The notes below the pieces were generated by a model, which made no database searches, had not been told where the DNA came from, and was given only the letters and a program-made list of their open reading frames with translations. From Selaginella moellendorffii (lineage: Eukaryota > Streptophyta > Lycopodiopsida > Selaginellales > Selaginellaceae): a stretch of 58,558 nucleotides of DNA. Positions 10,336 through 22,427 of the stretch are shown piece by piece (within the stretch, counting starts at the first letter, position 1; every line of letters begins with the position of its first letter). Location: NCBI RefSeq assembly GCF_000143415.4, contig NW_003314311.1:228451-287008 (forward strand). The letters are read 5' to 3'. The translations under genes were made by a program, and so were the position numbers.

Positions 10336-11624
10336 GGCTCTCCCAACAACCCTAAAATCTGCCCCAAAACTCGAGCGGGAAAACTCCCTCTGCCCTAATT
10401 TGCACGCGTGGCGGTGACGCGATCTGCCAACGTGGCGTGACGTCAACCAGATATTCTCCTTCTTTTGAATTTAAAACCCTTGTGGGCGCCAAAAGAGGGG
10501 GCGAAAGCGACCCTCCTCTTGTAAAGATACCCCAGTACGCTGTTGTGTGTAGCGTAGTGTAATATCCGCCCAAGTAGCTATTTATACACGTAGGGCCAAG
10601 GGCGGCCAGTTATATAAGCAGGTAGCTTGGGGCAGGGAATATGCCGTGATAGCGGCACAAAGCCTTTCCAGCGTTACGCCAACAAAGAGGGTATCGATTT
10701 CTTTGGTGGCGACAATGTACGGTCCCCCCTAGGCGATTTAAATTGTGGCCATGTGGCGCAAGGATGGGGAGGCCCGTCATGGTTGTCCTCTTTTGTCCCC
10801 CTTCTTCTCGCTTCTATTGGATTTTGTAAGTGTGTGTAGTTACACTCCAACAATGGCGGAGCTCGCGGAGCTGTGGAGCTACCTGAGAAGAAGACGATCG
10901 CAGCAACAAAGAAAGGCCAAAACAAAAGCGGAGAGAGAGAGAGAGTGAGAAGAAAGTTTGGGGGAAAAAACCAATTTTGATGGAAGGAATGGATTCTAGT
11001 CTCAATGCAAACTAACTACACGAACCTTAGAAACGATAAAAGTCTTCCTATAGCTCTTGCGAGACGTAGAGGTCACTGGTGCGTTAAACAATTCACGTAG
11101 TTCTTTTTCTTCGTGTTTTGATGACCCTTTGATCTTTGCAAGAGCTAACACCTGGATCTCCTTGAACAATCAAATCACGAGAAATAGAGGTTAGAATCGA
11201 AAGAAGAGTAAAATAAGGTGGAAAACGGGGATAAAAAACTCGACTTTAGTGAATTTACTACGTAGCTTTGTCCCGACTCGTCACCACCATTACCGAAGAG
11301 GAGGCTGCGTCTCTGTCCAGTCGATGCTCTAAGATCCATTTGAGTTTGTCCCTTCTATCATCTGTCCGGAATAAGAGTGGCCAAGAGATGTGGCTTCCTC
11401 CTCTTCTTCTCGCTTCTCCAAAGCTTGAGGAGCTCGCAGCTATAAATTTCCCAAAAACTTCCCCATCGCCACTCCATCCATTCCCGAGCTCTGCGTTTGT
11501 GTTGCGTTGCGTTTTGCGTTCCTGGAAGATATTGACGTAGTTCTTGAGTGGAGATCGTTGTTTTTCTTTTCCTCCGCTGGTAACAATTGATGTCCTCGCG
11601 CTCCACAAGGATTTATGCGAATTC
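10336..11624. other. Divergent promoter region between the POLE3-like and dioxygenase genes
   Basis: About 1.3 kb separates the two divergent start codons. Telo-box-like motifs (on the minus strand, ttagggttg) lie in the POLE3-like leader near 10346-10354. A TATA-like ttatataagcag at 10611-10622 and a small 31-codon frame at 10853-10948 ending in an RERERE purine tract are present, without a recognised product. From about 11400 the sequence is the likely 5' leader of the dioxygenase, because a diverged copy of it is found again at 13.7 kb together with the start codon. Confidence 0.5.
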
Positions 11625-13079
11625 ATGGCACTCCAAGTCACCGCTGCTGCTTCAAGCACTGTTTCTTCGGCGCCACTAGCATTTATCCCTGCTCGTCCCA
11701 GCACTTCCAAAGCGGCAATGGACCTTCCATCGTCATCATCTAAAGTTTTCCCTGAGAGCCACAGGTGGCCGCCTAGTGACTGTCCCAAAGTCTTCCACAA
11801 TCAATACATCCGCGGCCTGGAGCTTCCGGTGATCGATCTGGACGAGGACGAGCGTGTCTGCCTCGAAAAGCTGCGCAAAGCCTGCGAGGAGTGGGGATTT
11901 TTCAACGTTGTCAGCCACGGTGTGCCGCAGGATCTCATGAAATCCATGGAGGGATTATCAAAATCGTTTTTTTGCTTGCCAGTCGAAAGTAAGATCCAAG
12001 CTACCGAGGGAAGCTGGAAGTTCCGTCTCTATGAGAGCTTCTCCCGCAAGAAATACACGGCGTGTTCCTGGGTGGAGGGACTCAATGTACACGACCTGTC
12101 CGCCATTCCCCAGATTGCGAGCTGCGCATGGCCGGAACAAAGCACAACTATCAGGTAGCGGAAAAAAAAGGCCTTAATTCCGAAGAAAAAACACTTCAAA
12201 GATCATGCTTTCTAAAGTTGTATATGGCTGTATGCAGCAAAACTTTCACGGATTACCTGGGAGAGATGGACAAGCTTGGAAAACGCATACTTCGGCTGCT
12301 GGTGCTGAGCCTGGGAGTGAAGGAGTCCACCGCCAGCGATTTGCTGAGCGGCTGTGGATTCACTGGAACTCGCTTCAATTACTATCCATCGTGTCCGGAG
12401 CCGAGCATGGCTCTCGGCCTTGTTCCTCACACAGATCCAAACTGTGTGACAATTCTCCACCAGGACAGTGTTGGAGGCCTGCAGATAGCGAGAAAAGGTC
12501 AGTGGATAGCGGTAAAGCCAATAGACAATGCCATCGTGATCAACATCGGCGACAGCTTCCAGGTATCAGGATTGTTTTTTACCTTGTATTGTCTGTTGTT
12601 CTTGTTGCTCTGGACTGGATCCAAACTTTCCTTGTTCTTGCTGCTGCTGTTTCCTTTGTTTTTTTTTTTTTTTTTTCATTTTTGTTGATTGCTTCCTTAT
12701 CTCTCCCGGAGTTGAGCTGCTCTAACGATCGATTTTTTTTTTTTTTTTTTCTGTGAATTCCTTGTGATCTTTCCTTTTTCTCCTCCCTAAGGCCTGGAGC
12801 AATTGTAGATATAAAAGTGTGGAGCACCGCGCCGTTGTCAACTCGGATACTCCCCGAGTTTCCATCGGCTACTTCTACGGGCCCGTGGCAGAGGACTTGG
12901 TGATCCAGGCACCGAGCGAGCTGGTTGACGGGGATCATCCTCTCGTGCACAGGCCTTTCCGCTACATGGACTACATGTCGTGGAGAACCACCTCAAATCT
13001 TTTCGGGAAGAACGCGTTCAACGTCTTTACGAGCCTGGATTTCCCAGGAGCAGCAGCCGCTGCGAGCGAAAAGCCTTAA
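11625..13079 (+). CDS. 2-oxoglutarate/Fe(II)-dependent dioxygenase (plant DOXC type)
   Basis: Three exons (11625-12154, 12238-12562, 12792-13079) encode 380 residues. The N-terminal DIOX_N domain is seen as LPVIDLDEDER followed by CEEWGFFNVVSHGVP. The catalytic double-stranded beta helix carries the iron ligands H241 and D243 (VPHTDPN) and H297 (KSVEHRAVV). R307 and S309 (RVSIGYF) bind 2-oxoglutarate. The family includes flavonol synthase, gibberellin oxidases and DMR6-like enzymes; the substrate cannot be told from sequence alone. The first 31 residues are Ala/Ser/Pro-rich with no acidic residue before M32, so they could be a plastid-targeting extension. Starting at M32 (11718) gives 349 residues, closer to the family norm. 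The upstream ATG is supported by its survival in the duplicated fragment at 13.9 kb. The second intron contains two long T runs. Confidence 0.9.
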
Positions 13080-13603
13080 AAAGAAAAGGTTTTTTCGTTC
13101 TTGCTGCCTGCAAGCAAAGAAAGAAGAGAAGTTTTACGATAGACAGTACGAAAGATGAGCTTACAAACTAAATTTTGTTTGGTGCTTTCAAGAGAAAGCA
13201 TCCAGCAGTTTGATCTCCAAAGATGCAGGAAGCTGCAGTTTGCTTTGGAGCCAAAGAAAGAGAGAAAAAAAAAAGAAAAACCGCCGAACTAGAGCAGAGA
13301 GAAAGAACACCAATAAAGACACAGCACAGCACAGCCATGGAACAAAATTCCAAGGACAAAGGAGTGTCTCCTCTTGAAAAAAAACGTGTGGAAAGAGTAC
13401 CTCTGTGCGTCTTGTCGTGGCATATTCGCTGCCTGCCAGAGTCGTCGCTATAGCGAAGGCAAAATCCCTTTTGGTACAGCGATGGATTCGCCTCTACAGA
13501 CAGCCTGGGACCGAACAGATGCTGATCGCGATCCATTACCTTCCAAAAGCCCTAAAACTGTCAGCCTAAGAGCCCTAAAAATTCCTTTTGTTGTGGAGAA
13601 TAC
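13080..13603. other. Downstream region of the dioxygenase, no gene called
   Basis: This stretch has balanced composition, with purine-rich patches near 13245-13285. A 38-codon frame from the ATG at 13337 (MEQNSKDKGVSPLEKKRV) is open but short and without recognisable family. The first hundred bases are probably the 3' UTR of the dioxygenase. Confidence 0.4.
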
Positions 13604-13633
13604 TACTTAGAGGCCGCTTGAACGTGAAAAACA
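13604..13633 (+). repeat. 30-bp match to an SMG1 coding segment
   Basis: Thirty bases here equal SMG1 exon 1 positions 38393-38422 with one mismatch. The last 25 are identical (starting agaggccgcttg and ending gtgaaaaaca). In SMG1 the segment encodes TKRPLEREKH. The flanks do not match. A 25-base identity is far beyond chance in a window of this size. Confidence 0.75.
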
Positions 13634-13738
13634 ATTAAGTAAAAAATCACTCTTTGTATTCCGATCTTGTACAGAAAAGTCTAGTGTCGTTATATTGTAG
13701 ATATAGCGAGCCTATATTCGTGTTTTGTCCCTTGATCT

Positions 13739-13948
13739 CAAGCTGGAGAAGCTCGCAGCTGCTGCATTGAATTGGAGTATATTGACGTTGAGAAGAGCAA
13801 TTGATTTTTTGTTGCTTTCCTTTTCCTCAGTTTGTAAAAAGTGATGTAAGCATTCAATTAAAAAACTGGAGCACAGCTCTCCATAAGGATTTATGTGAAT
13901 TAATGGCCCTGCAAGCTTCAAGCACTGTTCTTTGGTGTCACTAATTCC
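13739..13948 (+). pseudogene. Broken duplicate of the dioxygenase 5' leader and first codons
   Basis: The segment aligns with about 11420-11690 of the dioxygenase gene. It shares the gagctcgcagct-like block, gagtatattgacgt, tttccttttcctc, and then caaggatttatg-like sequence before an ATG at 13902 with the peptide MALQASSTV. The frame then closes after a few codons (stop near 13939). Deletions of tens of bases separate the matching blocks. No later exon of the dioxygenase follows, so only the promoter-proximal end was copied or survived. Confidence 0.8.
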
Positions 13949-15629
13949 TCTATTCAAGGTTTCTTAATCTTTATCACAATGTGGTGATGGATTTTGTATT
14001 TCAAAAACAAGAATTGCACTGTCAAAGAGAAGAATCAATAAAAATACAAGGGCAAAAAGACAATTAAAAAATGCCCATTTTTAATGCCTTTATTATATCT
14101 TTATAATAATTTGCTGCTGTAATGCTTGACTTTCTTTAGTTATTTTTATGTAAATGAAGATAAATTTATTTTGAATAAATTAATTTAAAGTTAATATAAA
14201 ACCCATACAATATTAGAAACCAAAAGTATTCTGCAAAGAAATTGACAATTATTTCAGCTCTTTATGAGAAAATAGAAAACAATACATAAAGATTATGCAT
14301 GCTGCAATCCAAGTTGTGGTGGGGATTCACACTAGGATGTGCTGGTAAAAGTTGGAAAGAGACGTGTGTGATTAGTTTTTAAAATCAATGAGAGGATAAA
14401 TTAAGCACAATATGTTTTCAATCACTTTAACACTTCGATAAGTACACCCTCCACAAGCAGTGAAGCTATATTGATTATTAGATTTGCTGGAGCTTACAAC
14501 AACCCAAGCACTAATACACATACATATAATAAAGCACAAAAGGACAAAATTTAAAAAATTGGAGAAGAAAAAATATTAAGAAAAAAATCCCACGTGAAGC
14601 ATATATTCTGAAATATTGAAGATTGAGTTATAAAGATTTTTATAATGTCTACATAATCTTGTAACTATAGCGCCTAGATTTTAGCCAAGTATGGCTATGG
14701 GCTAAATCAATAGTACTCCCCACTTCTTTCTATAAATTTTTGTTTCTTACACGGTTTTGACTTGAATCTTTAGTGGTTTTTCTGATGATTATTGCAAACC
14801 TAAAACCATCTCTAGATAGATCATGAATCTAGTGAAAGCTTGCAAGTGCTAGAATTTTAAACATAATTTGTATTCATGATAAAAGAGATTATTAAAAATA
14901 AAGCTTGATTACAAATGAATTATAAATGAACCTAAAGGTTTTCTAAAGCAAACCAAAAGCATGACATTTTTTATCTTTATAAAACACTTCTTAAGAATCA
15001 AAATCTATTTAAGCATTGAGAAAACATTCTTTAAAGTGTTATATATAAAAGTAAGAAGGACTGCAAAAGTATAACATTATAAAGTTAATTGATATATTTA
15101 ATATAACTCAATAAATTTCACTATGATGAAAAAGTATATTATTATTATTACAGAAATTAGTACTACAAAACTTTTCTTACTTAATTTAACTTGGATACAA
15201 AAATTATCAACAGTTTTTTGCACCTTTAAAATAAGATTAAAGAAAAGTAAATAGTTTATAATATTTAATATCAATTTTACCTTTTTTAATAAAATAGTTC
15301 AAGATTTTCCTACTTCAATGTACTAAACATTTTTAGAGTTCTTACAACTGTAAAAAGGTAAGCTATTCACTTTTAATTACTTTGTTCTCCAGTTCTTAAT
15401 TCTTAATATGCTTAGAATATCTAAATTTTTCTTTTAAAAAAAAGTATTTAAAAACTTAAATATAATAATTATAGAGTTTAAAATTTGATTTCTCTAAAAT
15501 TATATTAATTTCTAATATACCTACATTGACAGAGAGAGAGAGAGAAATTTTATAATTCTCATTCTCAATCTTTGAGTTGAGTGTTTTTTATCCTTATACT
15601 AATTTAGATGTTATGCATGTGCATGAAGT
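13949..15629. other. AT-rich DNA without recognisable genes
   Basis: Strongly AT-rich and full of stops in all frames. A short GA microsatellite lies at about 15530-15545. Nothing else could be assigned. Confidence 0.5.
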
Positions 15630-18600
15630 TGAGAATTTGTTTTTGCTTCTTTCTCATTCTCCCCCCTTATCTCATGTTTTCTTAAGTTTCTTTCATTCTT
15701 CTCACTTTTATTCTACTTTATCTTACTGTTTCTACCTTTACTTCTATCACTTTTATTTCCCCATTACTTTCTACTATATTTATGTCTTGCTTCTTTATTC
15801 CTTTTTTATATTCTTCTGACGATCTTTATGTTGTAGTAATTAACTGACTTAAGAAGGAGTATGCTGACCTTTTTGACTTTAATTTGTCATCTGTTAAGAT
15901 TATAACACATCATCCTATTCCAACCAAGGATGTTCATCAAATCAAGTGTTGCAAATGTGATTTTGGGTATCGAAAGTTATTTGTTAGATAATCCTTTTGA
16001 ATATTCTTTCTTTACTGCCACAACGGTAGAAGGTTGATATTGCTAAACCCTTTATCAGTCCCTCTTGTGTTAGTAGAGTTAATTGGGCATTTTGAGTGTA
16101 TTTAGACTGAATAAACATAAGGACAGAATTCCTACATGCTATTAACTACGCATACTTACCCCGGTAAGGAGTTTTTGTCTCATTATGTTTTGCATTGGTT
16201 ATTGTCAAGAACCCTCAAGTATTGAGACTAGTCCTTTAATATCGCTAGATGATAGCTTATTGTGTCTCCCAAACACCCTCACTATCATGCCCTTTGTGTT
16301 AATCTAAATCCCACCATCGGCTCTACGAGCCTACCTTTATGACACTTCTTACTTATGTCTAGGTCTTTTGCCAAGACCAATATGGTTGTCTCTTATGCCA
16401 AATGCTATTTATGAAAAATGTCTAGATTTGAGCATTTGGCATCTCTATGAAATGTAGAGATTGTTTTGAATACAATAGTGTTCATCCCATATCTAAATTC
16501 GTAATCTAGAGACATTTCATATTTAGTAAGTTTCAAGTCTGTCCCAGAGACTAACTCTTGGTGCTAAGGGTGGAAGGGTGGAAGGGTGGCTAAGGATGAA
16601 TAAAGCATGTGTTCCTCTAGGGGGGGGTTGTAAGGGGTTCTAAATATATAGTAGGGATAGTGGGTGTGTTGAGCATGGCCAACCAACTTAAGGTATAGTT
16701 TATCTCCCACTTGCGTGCTTGTTTTTATTTTGCATTTGGCTTGAGTCTAAGCCCAAGTTACACACCATGCTAGTGAATAGAGTATTTATATCCTACGTTA
16801 AGCCACTGGTATGCTAAAATAGCACTATACTTCATTTGGCTTCGTTTTATGTGCTAGTCCTGGCATTGGGATGTTAAAAGTTCTATGACTGTTCCAAGTC
16901 ACTCCGTGCTCCTGTCCGTTCGCCCCTTGGGTTGTATGCTCGGGAGTCACTCCGTGCTTCAATTCCGTCACTCTTTAACTCCATGCTTGGGAATTTGGCT
17001 TTATTCTTTCATTAAGTGGCCTAAGGCTCTAAAGCTTGAGTTCCACTCCACTATTCTTTAGACACGTGGCATATGACATATGGCATATAAAGGGTTTAGG
17101 TTCTACTTCATGGTTATCCTATGGTAAATCACCATAGGATAAAGGGTGAAAACCACATGTGCTACATCAAGGTTTTTATTCAATATCCATCACCAAAGGA
17201 GATCAAAATTTTATATGCAAATGTCAAAAAGATGTTAAAGAAGGGTGTTATCTGAAAGTCTCAAAATTTTTAGATATGTGAACCTCATCTTATGATGATG
17301 AAATGTATATATACATTTTTATTCACATTAGTGATGCCATTCAATTTGAATAATGCTTTAGTGACTTTCTAACAAATGATAGACAAGGTTCTTTGTGGTA
17401 TGTTAAAGGTGATTGCTAGCTTCATTGATTATGTCTTAATCCACTCCTAGGGGATGTTGAAAAAATACAACATGATTTATATTAAAGACACAATTTATCA
17501 TAGATACTATATTTCTCATGAAGGTTTACAAGTTAATTATGACAAACTTATAACTGTTTTAAAGTTCTTTATTCCAAAGTGTGAATGATGTACAATGCTC
17601 CCTAAGCAAGGTGTAATATCTCAGTTATTTCATTAATCATACTTCTAACAGTACTACACTATTGCAAGTATTACTAAAATTGTTGACATCATCTTTCATC
17701 TTATGAATAGGCATTTACAAATCTTAAAGAGTTGTTAATGATTCTTCCAATTTTGGTATATCCTAACTATATTTAATCTTTCATTTTGTGTGTGGATGTT
17801 TTGGATATCAATCTTGAAGTTGTGTTGATGCAAGAGAGTATGAGTGTGCTTGGTCAATGTCATCCCATTGCATACATTAGTTGTATATTACAACCAATAG
17901 AAGTGAAGTACTCTATAATAAAGAAGGAATATTTAGCAATAGTTTGGGGTTTTGAGAAGCTTTATGTATATTTATATGGTTTTTAGATATTACTAAAAGG
18001 TGGTCATGCTCCAATTACTTCATTATTAAAGTGGAAGAACTTAGTTAGTTATATTGCTAAGTGGGTTTTGAAGTTTTTCAATATATGATTTCAAAGTTGT
18101 TCATTGCCAAGAAAGTTTTATAGTTAACATTAACACCCTTTCTCGAGCTTTTTTCCCTTCTTCACTCTTTTATCCTGTTCCTTACGAGTATGTTATTTTA
18201 GCATTAGTGGATTTGTTAGATAAGGATTTCATATTGTGATTGCTATACTTAATGTTTAGTGTCCATAAAGTGCAAAGTAAGATTTATCTTCTCTTGATGA
18301 GGTTCATGACGCTAAAAAATTGAGCTATGGATCCAAAGGCTTTGTGAGGGGTTTGAAAATCTTACATCACTTATGGATGACTTGTCGTTTCGACATTTAC
18401 CTTCTCAATATCATCATAAAGACAAGCTTCTTTATTTTGTAAGAACTAATTCTAATGATCATTTATGGTTGATAGTGCCTTCAATATTTATTCTATGCTT
18501 TCTCTATGCTTATCATAACTCTTTTATAGAATATTGTCATGTGACTAAGAAGTTAAGCAAGTCTTTTTATTAGCCGAAGATATTATTAGGTATATGCATA

Positions 18601-19765
18601 GTTGTGTTTGGTGCCAAGCTTATAAAACTCCCCTTATGTTGTAAAAGAAGGGTTGGAATTAATTAGAGTTTTATATTCATTTGATTTAGTGGTGTTTGAT
18701 TTGATGAAGCCTTTTCCACAATCAATTATAAGCAATGAGTATGTCATTATTGCTTTCGACTACTTAATTTGTTGAGTGAAAGTCAATTCTCTTACTAATG
18801 CATTTGTGACTATTATTGGGTACTTCTTCCTTAATCGAATGGTATTTCAACTTTTTTGTTTGGAATGAATTCTTTTAGATAATGGTCCCACATTTATGGC
18901 TGAGGTATTTCACGTTTTAACATATTGGCTAGGGATATGCCACACTTTCACTAGTGTTTATCATTCACATTGAGATAGTTTGGTGGAATGATTCATTCAA
19001 ACCTTCAAAAGGATAATTGCAAAATATATAAATTATCAATATTTAAATTGGGCTGGTTACTTATCATCTCTTTAATACATATATGCTATAGGGTGAGATC
19101 ATGTTTCCTTTTCTTACTCTGTCCTCGTCAAATGTTGGCTTATTTCCAATGGCACTCTGATCTGCCTTTCTTGCTTAGCTCCTCAAGGTCTCCCTAGAGA
19201 GTTCTATTAGTGTTTCACCATATAAACTCTTATATGGTCATAATCCAATACGGTTAATGGAATTGAGTTTACCTTCATGATTGCTATAAGTTGTCGATAT
19301 TAAATCTTAGAATTAGTATTTAATAAGCATTCTTCCATTGGTTCCAGTGGAATCCATTGAACACTTGGGCCGTGTACAAGTGGGACAACAATAGCGTTGA
19401 AACTCCCATCATCATCCACATATGAAGTACAACGTGGATGACTTTGTGTTAATCTGTTTTCTTAATCTTACTATATATAATTTTTTTAAAGGGATCCTTG
19501 CAAGTTGGATCATGAGTTTATAAGGTTTAGAATGACATTTAATAAGCCAATCCTCCAAAAATTGTACATATGCAACAGTTAAAGCATTTTATATAAAAGG
19601 ATTAAAAACAACTAACACCATTTATAGATCCACTAGTATCTCCTCCTTATATTCCTCTAGATTCTAGCCTATTAACTAGAAAACCTTGACTTACATTCTT
19701 ATAAGCTAGATCCTGACCCATTGTTTGGAAAACCTTGACCTACATTATTATAAGTTAGATGTTAA
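15630..19765 (+). mobile_element. Gypsy-1: degenerate, 5'-truncated Ty3/Gypsy retrotransposon
   Basis: Plus-strand pol remnants follow the Gypsy order: protease to RT linker (to 15946), RT pieces (17167-17500), and an RNase H segment at 17786-17986 (CVDVLDINLEVVLMQ, HPIAYIS). Then come an integrase core near 18680-18960 (VVFDLMKPFPQS, LDNGPTFMAEVF) and the integrase C-terminal part to about 19600. Many stops and frameshifts break it, and part of RT is deleted. It aligns with Gypsy-2 through its length. A solo R LTR interrupts it at 15947-17166. Its 3' end was split: the polypurine tract and LTR resume at about 30531, beyond the nested elements. Confidence 0.8.
15947..17166 (+). mobile_element. 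Solo LTR of the R family in Gypsy-1 (TSD TCAAG)
   Basis: The 1220-bp unit starts TGTTGCAAATG and ends GTGCTACA. It is flanked by TCAAG at 15942-15946 and 17167-17171. The uninterrupted site exists in Gypsy-2 at about 34155 (ccaatcaaggttttt), which proves insertion. The LTR contains the G-run plus the block tatagtagggatagtgggtg that all R copies share. Confidence 0.92.
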
Positions 19766-19916
19766 TCTCAATCTCAACATGAGGTGTGATTCTCCTAGCC
19801 AATTAACAGAGTCGAACCTGAGACCCCTCTAATACCAAATGTAAGTTCCTAAATTTGGACTTTCTAGGAGGTTACCCAACTCAATACTATTCAAACCTAA
19901 GGATCAAATATCCCAA
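19766..19916 (-). mobile_element. Remnant of short-LTR element Q, part 1
   Basis: On the minus strand this matches 55220-55440 (LTR, primer site and first internal bases). Matching blocks include acagagtcgaacc, taataccaaat (complement of the primer-binding site) and aactcaatactattcaaacc. The match continues after the R1 insertion at 30424-30530. Because the sequence at 55.2 kb is uninterrupted at this place, it serves as an empty site for R1. Confidence 0.75.
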
Positions 19917-21044
19917 TGTCGTGAATGTGACTTCAGGTATCAAAAGTTACTTATCGGCTAGTCCTTTCGAATATTCTTTCTTACTATGACAACGTCAGGA
20001 GATCGGTATTGCTAAACCCATTATCAGTCTCCGCCTAAGCTAGTTAAGAAACTAGTCTTCGTGTGTGCATTTGACCAAATGAGCATAAAGAAGGAATTCC
20101 TAAGTGTTTATTTAGTCAAGCATACTTGACCTGGTTAGAGAAACTCGTTCGTTGATTTGCACTTGCTAATGTTGGGAACCCCCGCGATATTGAGATTGGT
20201 CTCTCAATATTTGTTAAATGATAGCTTACTATGTTTGCCAAACACCCTCGCTATCATGCCTTTTATGTTAGTCTCATATAAGTCTCAAATGTTATTTATG
20301 GAAAGTGTCCAGATTTGCTCATTTAGCATATCTATGGAATGTAGAGATTGACATGAACACAATGGTGTTCGTCCCGTGTCCAAATTCGCAATCTAAGGAC
20401 ATTCCATATTTAGTAAGTTTCAAACTTGTTCTAGAGACTAACTCCTGATACTAAGGGAGGCTTGGGGTGAAAGCCCAAAGTGTGTGGGGGGGGGGGGGTT
20501 TCAAATGTATAGTAGGGATAGTGGGTGGGTTGGGCATGGCTGACCAACTTGAGGTATAGTTTAGCTTCCACTTACATGCTTGTCCTTGTTCTGCGTCCAG
20601 CTTGGATTTAAGCCCAAGTTCCACACCATGCTAGTTGGTGGAGTACCCATATTCTTGCGTTAGGCCACTGGTATGCCGAAATAGCGCTAGACTCCGTTTG
20701 GCTTTGTTTTGCATGCTAGTCCTAGCATTGGGATGCTAGTTGCTCTAGGACTATTCCAAGTTGCTCCAGGCTTCTGTCCCTTTGCTCCTTGGGCTGTATG
20801 CTTAGGAACTGCTCCGTGGTCCGATTTCGTCACTCCTTGGCTCCATGCTTGGGAATTTAGCACTATTTCTTCATTCAGTGGCCCAAGGCCCTAAACCTTG
20901 GATTCCACACCACTGTTCTAAGAACACGTGGCATGTGACATATGGCATATAACACGTGGCACATAGAGGGTTTAAGTTCCGCTTTGTGGTGTTATCTTAT
21001 AGTAAATCACTATAGGATAAAGGGTAAAAACCACATGTGCTACA
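19917..21044 (+). repeat. R1 5' LTR
   Basis: The 1128-bp LTR begins TGTCGTGAATG and ends GTGCTACA. It carries a 12-base G run (about 20487-20498) and the block tatagtagggatagtgggtg. Its near-perfect TG...CA ends and matching partner at 27870 define it. Confidence 0.92.
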
Positions 21045-21046
21045 TT

Positions 21047-21058
21047 TGGTATTAGAAG
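21047..21058 (+). promoter_or_regulatory. Primer-binding site of R1
   Basis: TGGTATTAGAAG lies two bases after the 5' LTR. It resembles the usual plant initiator-Met tRNA primer site TGGTATCAGAGC, with a few differences. Its place right after the LTR is the main support. Confidence 0.8.
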
Positions 21059-22427
21059 ATATGTCTCAGTGAGTACTATCCAATAAGATTGGGCAACTAG
21101 TCTTGTTGCATATGCAGAGATGAATACGATGATCCGAGTGGGTACACGTTTGGGTGCAAAGACTTTGCATTGGTTCCTTGGGTATGGATTTGGTTGCTTT
21201 TTTAATATCGTAATAATGTGAGCTTGCTCTTGGGCTCATAAGAGGGATTGAGTTGGCAACATGGATTTGAGATATACCATTTTGCACTTTGAGTTGGTAG
21301 GATTAATGTTAGCCTATCGGTGGTTCCATGAGTTGTTCCATGTACCGTGGGTGAAAGTAAATTTTCCTTGGATTTGCTATGAGTGGCAAATAGGCTTGTC
21401 CGTAGCTGTTTAGCATGGCATTAGCAGATCCTTCTTAGACATGATTACAAGTGGATCAACCAAGATTATAGGGATTAATCTATTGGTTCAAGTAATCATT
21501 ATCATGCTCTCTCATAAATTGTTTTTGGATTAGACTGAAGGCAGTGCAAAAGCAAGCTTGAGGTTTAGTAAAATATGAGACTGAAAAGAGAGTTATCAGG
21601 GACAAAGGATCAAACACGTAAATCATCTTCTCTTATTGGAGAGATAATTTGCAACGAGGTGTTAACTCATTGCTCGTATTCACATTATACAACTAAGAGT
21701 CTCTACCTTGATGCATGTTGGAAATGATGGTTTTACAAATGGTGAGTTGTGGGATGGATAGCGGTGAAATGCAAAACTGTTTTGTCTAGGCTTGCTATTG
21801 AAGACTTGGATTACAGTGCTCAATTTTTTTCCAAGAACCTTGCTATTACTCTTGGAGTAGCTTGGTGTTGGATTAATTTTGAGTTTGGTTAAATAGAGAG
21901 TGGTATGAGCTTATTTGTGTTGTGAACAAAGTTGGTGGTATTCAATGTTATAAAGCTCTATCGGTGGAATGTGGCATTTATATTGCATTTTGTCGAATCA
22001 AGTTGGCACTTGATATTCATATAAACCTTTGTAGTAGTGATATAGGCATTGCTTGTAGTGTTGCTCAATTGATGATCAAGTTATTGTGATACTTATATCA
22101 TATCTATGTGATAGTGAGCAATGTGTTTATAAAGTTGCTTGGTCAAAAGATGATCAACGCCAATGTGGTTGATGGTGAAGCTAGTCTACTTACACAAAGT
22201 AGCATTGAAGTAGTTTTGACTAAGTTCTCGATAATGATCTATGATATGCTAAGCTCAAGTCGGTTCCTTAGTTCTTTGAGTTTGCCCATTGAGATGTTGG
22301 AAAAGGGTTGTAGCATTCATTTGCTATAGTTCATTAGTTGATCTGTTAGCACTTGGAATAGATTGTTGAATGGAGAAGGTGTGTAGTTAAGGCATTGACA
22401 TTGCTAGCACTTATGTTAGTGGCATTA

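Noticed and set aside
10853-10948. 31-codon frame MAELAELWSYLRRRRSQQQR and a RERE tail
   Set aside because: Short, with its end formed by a GA repeat. No family or conservation evidence.
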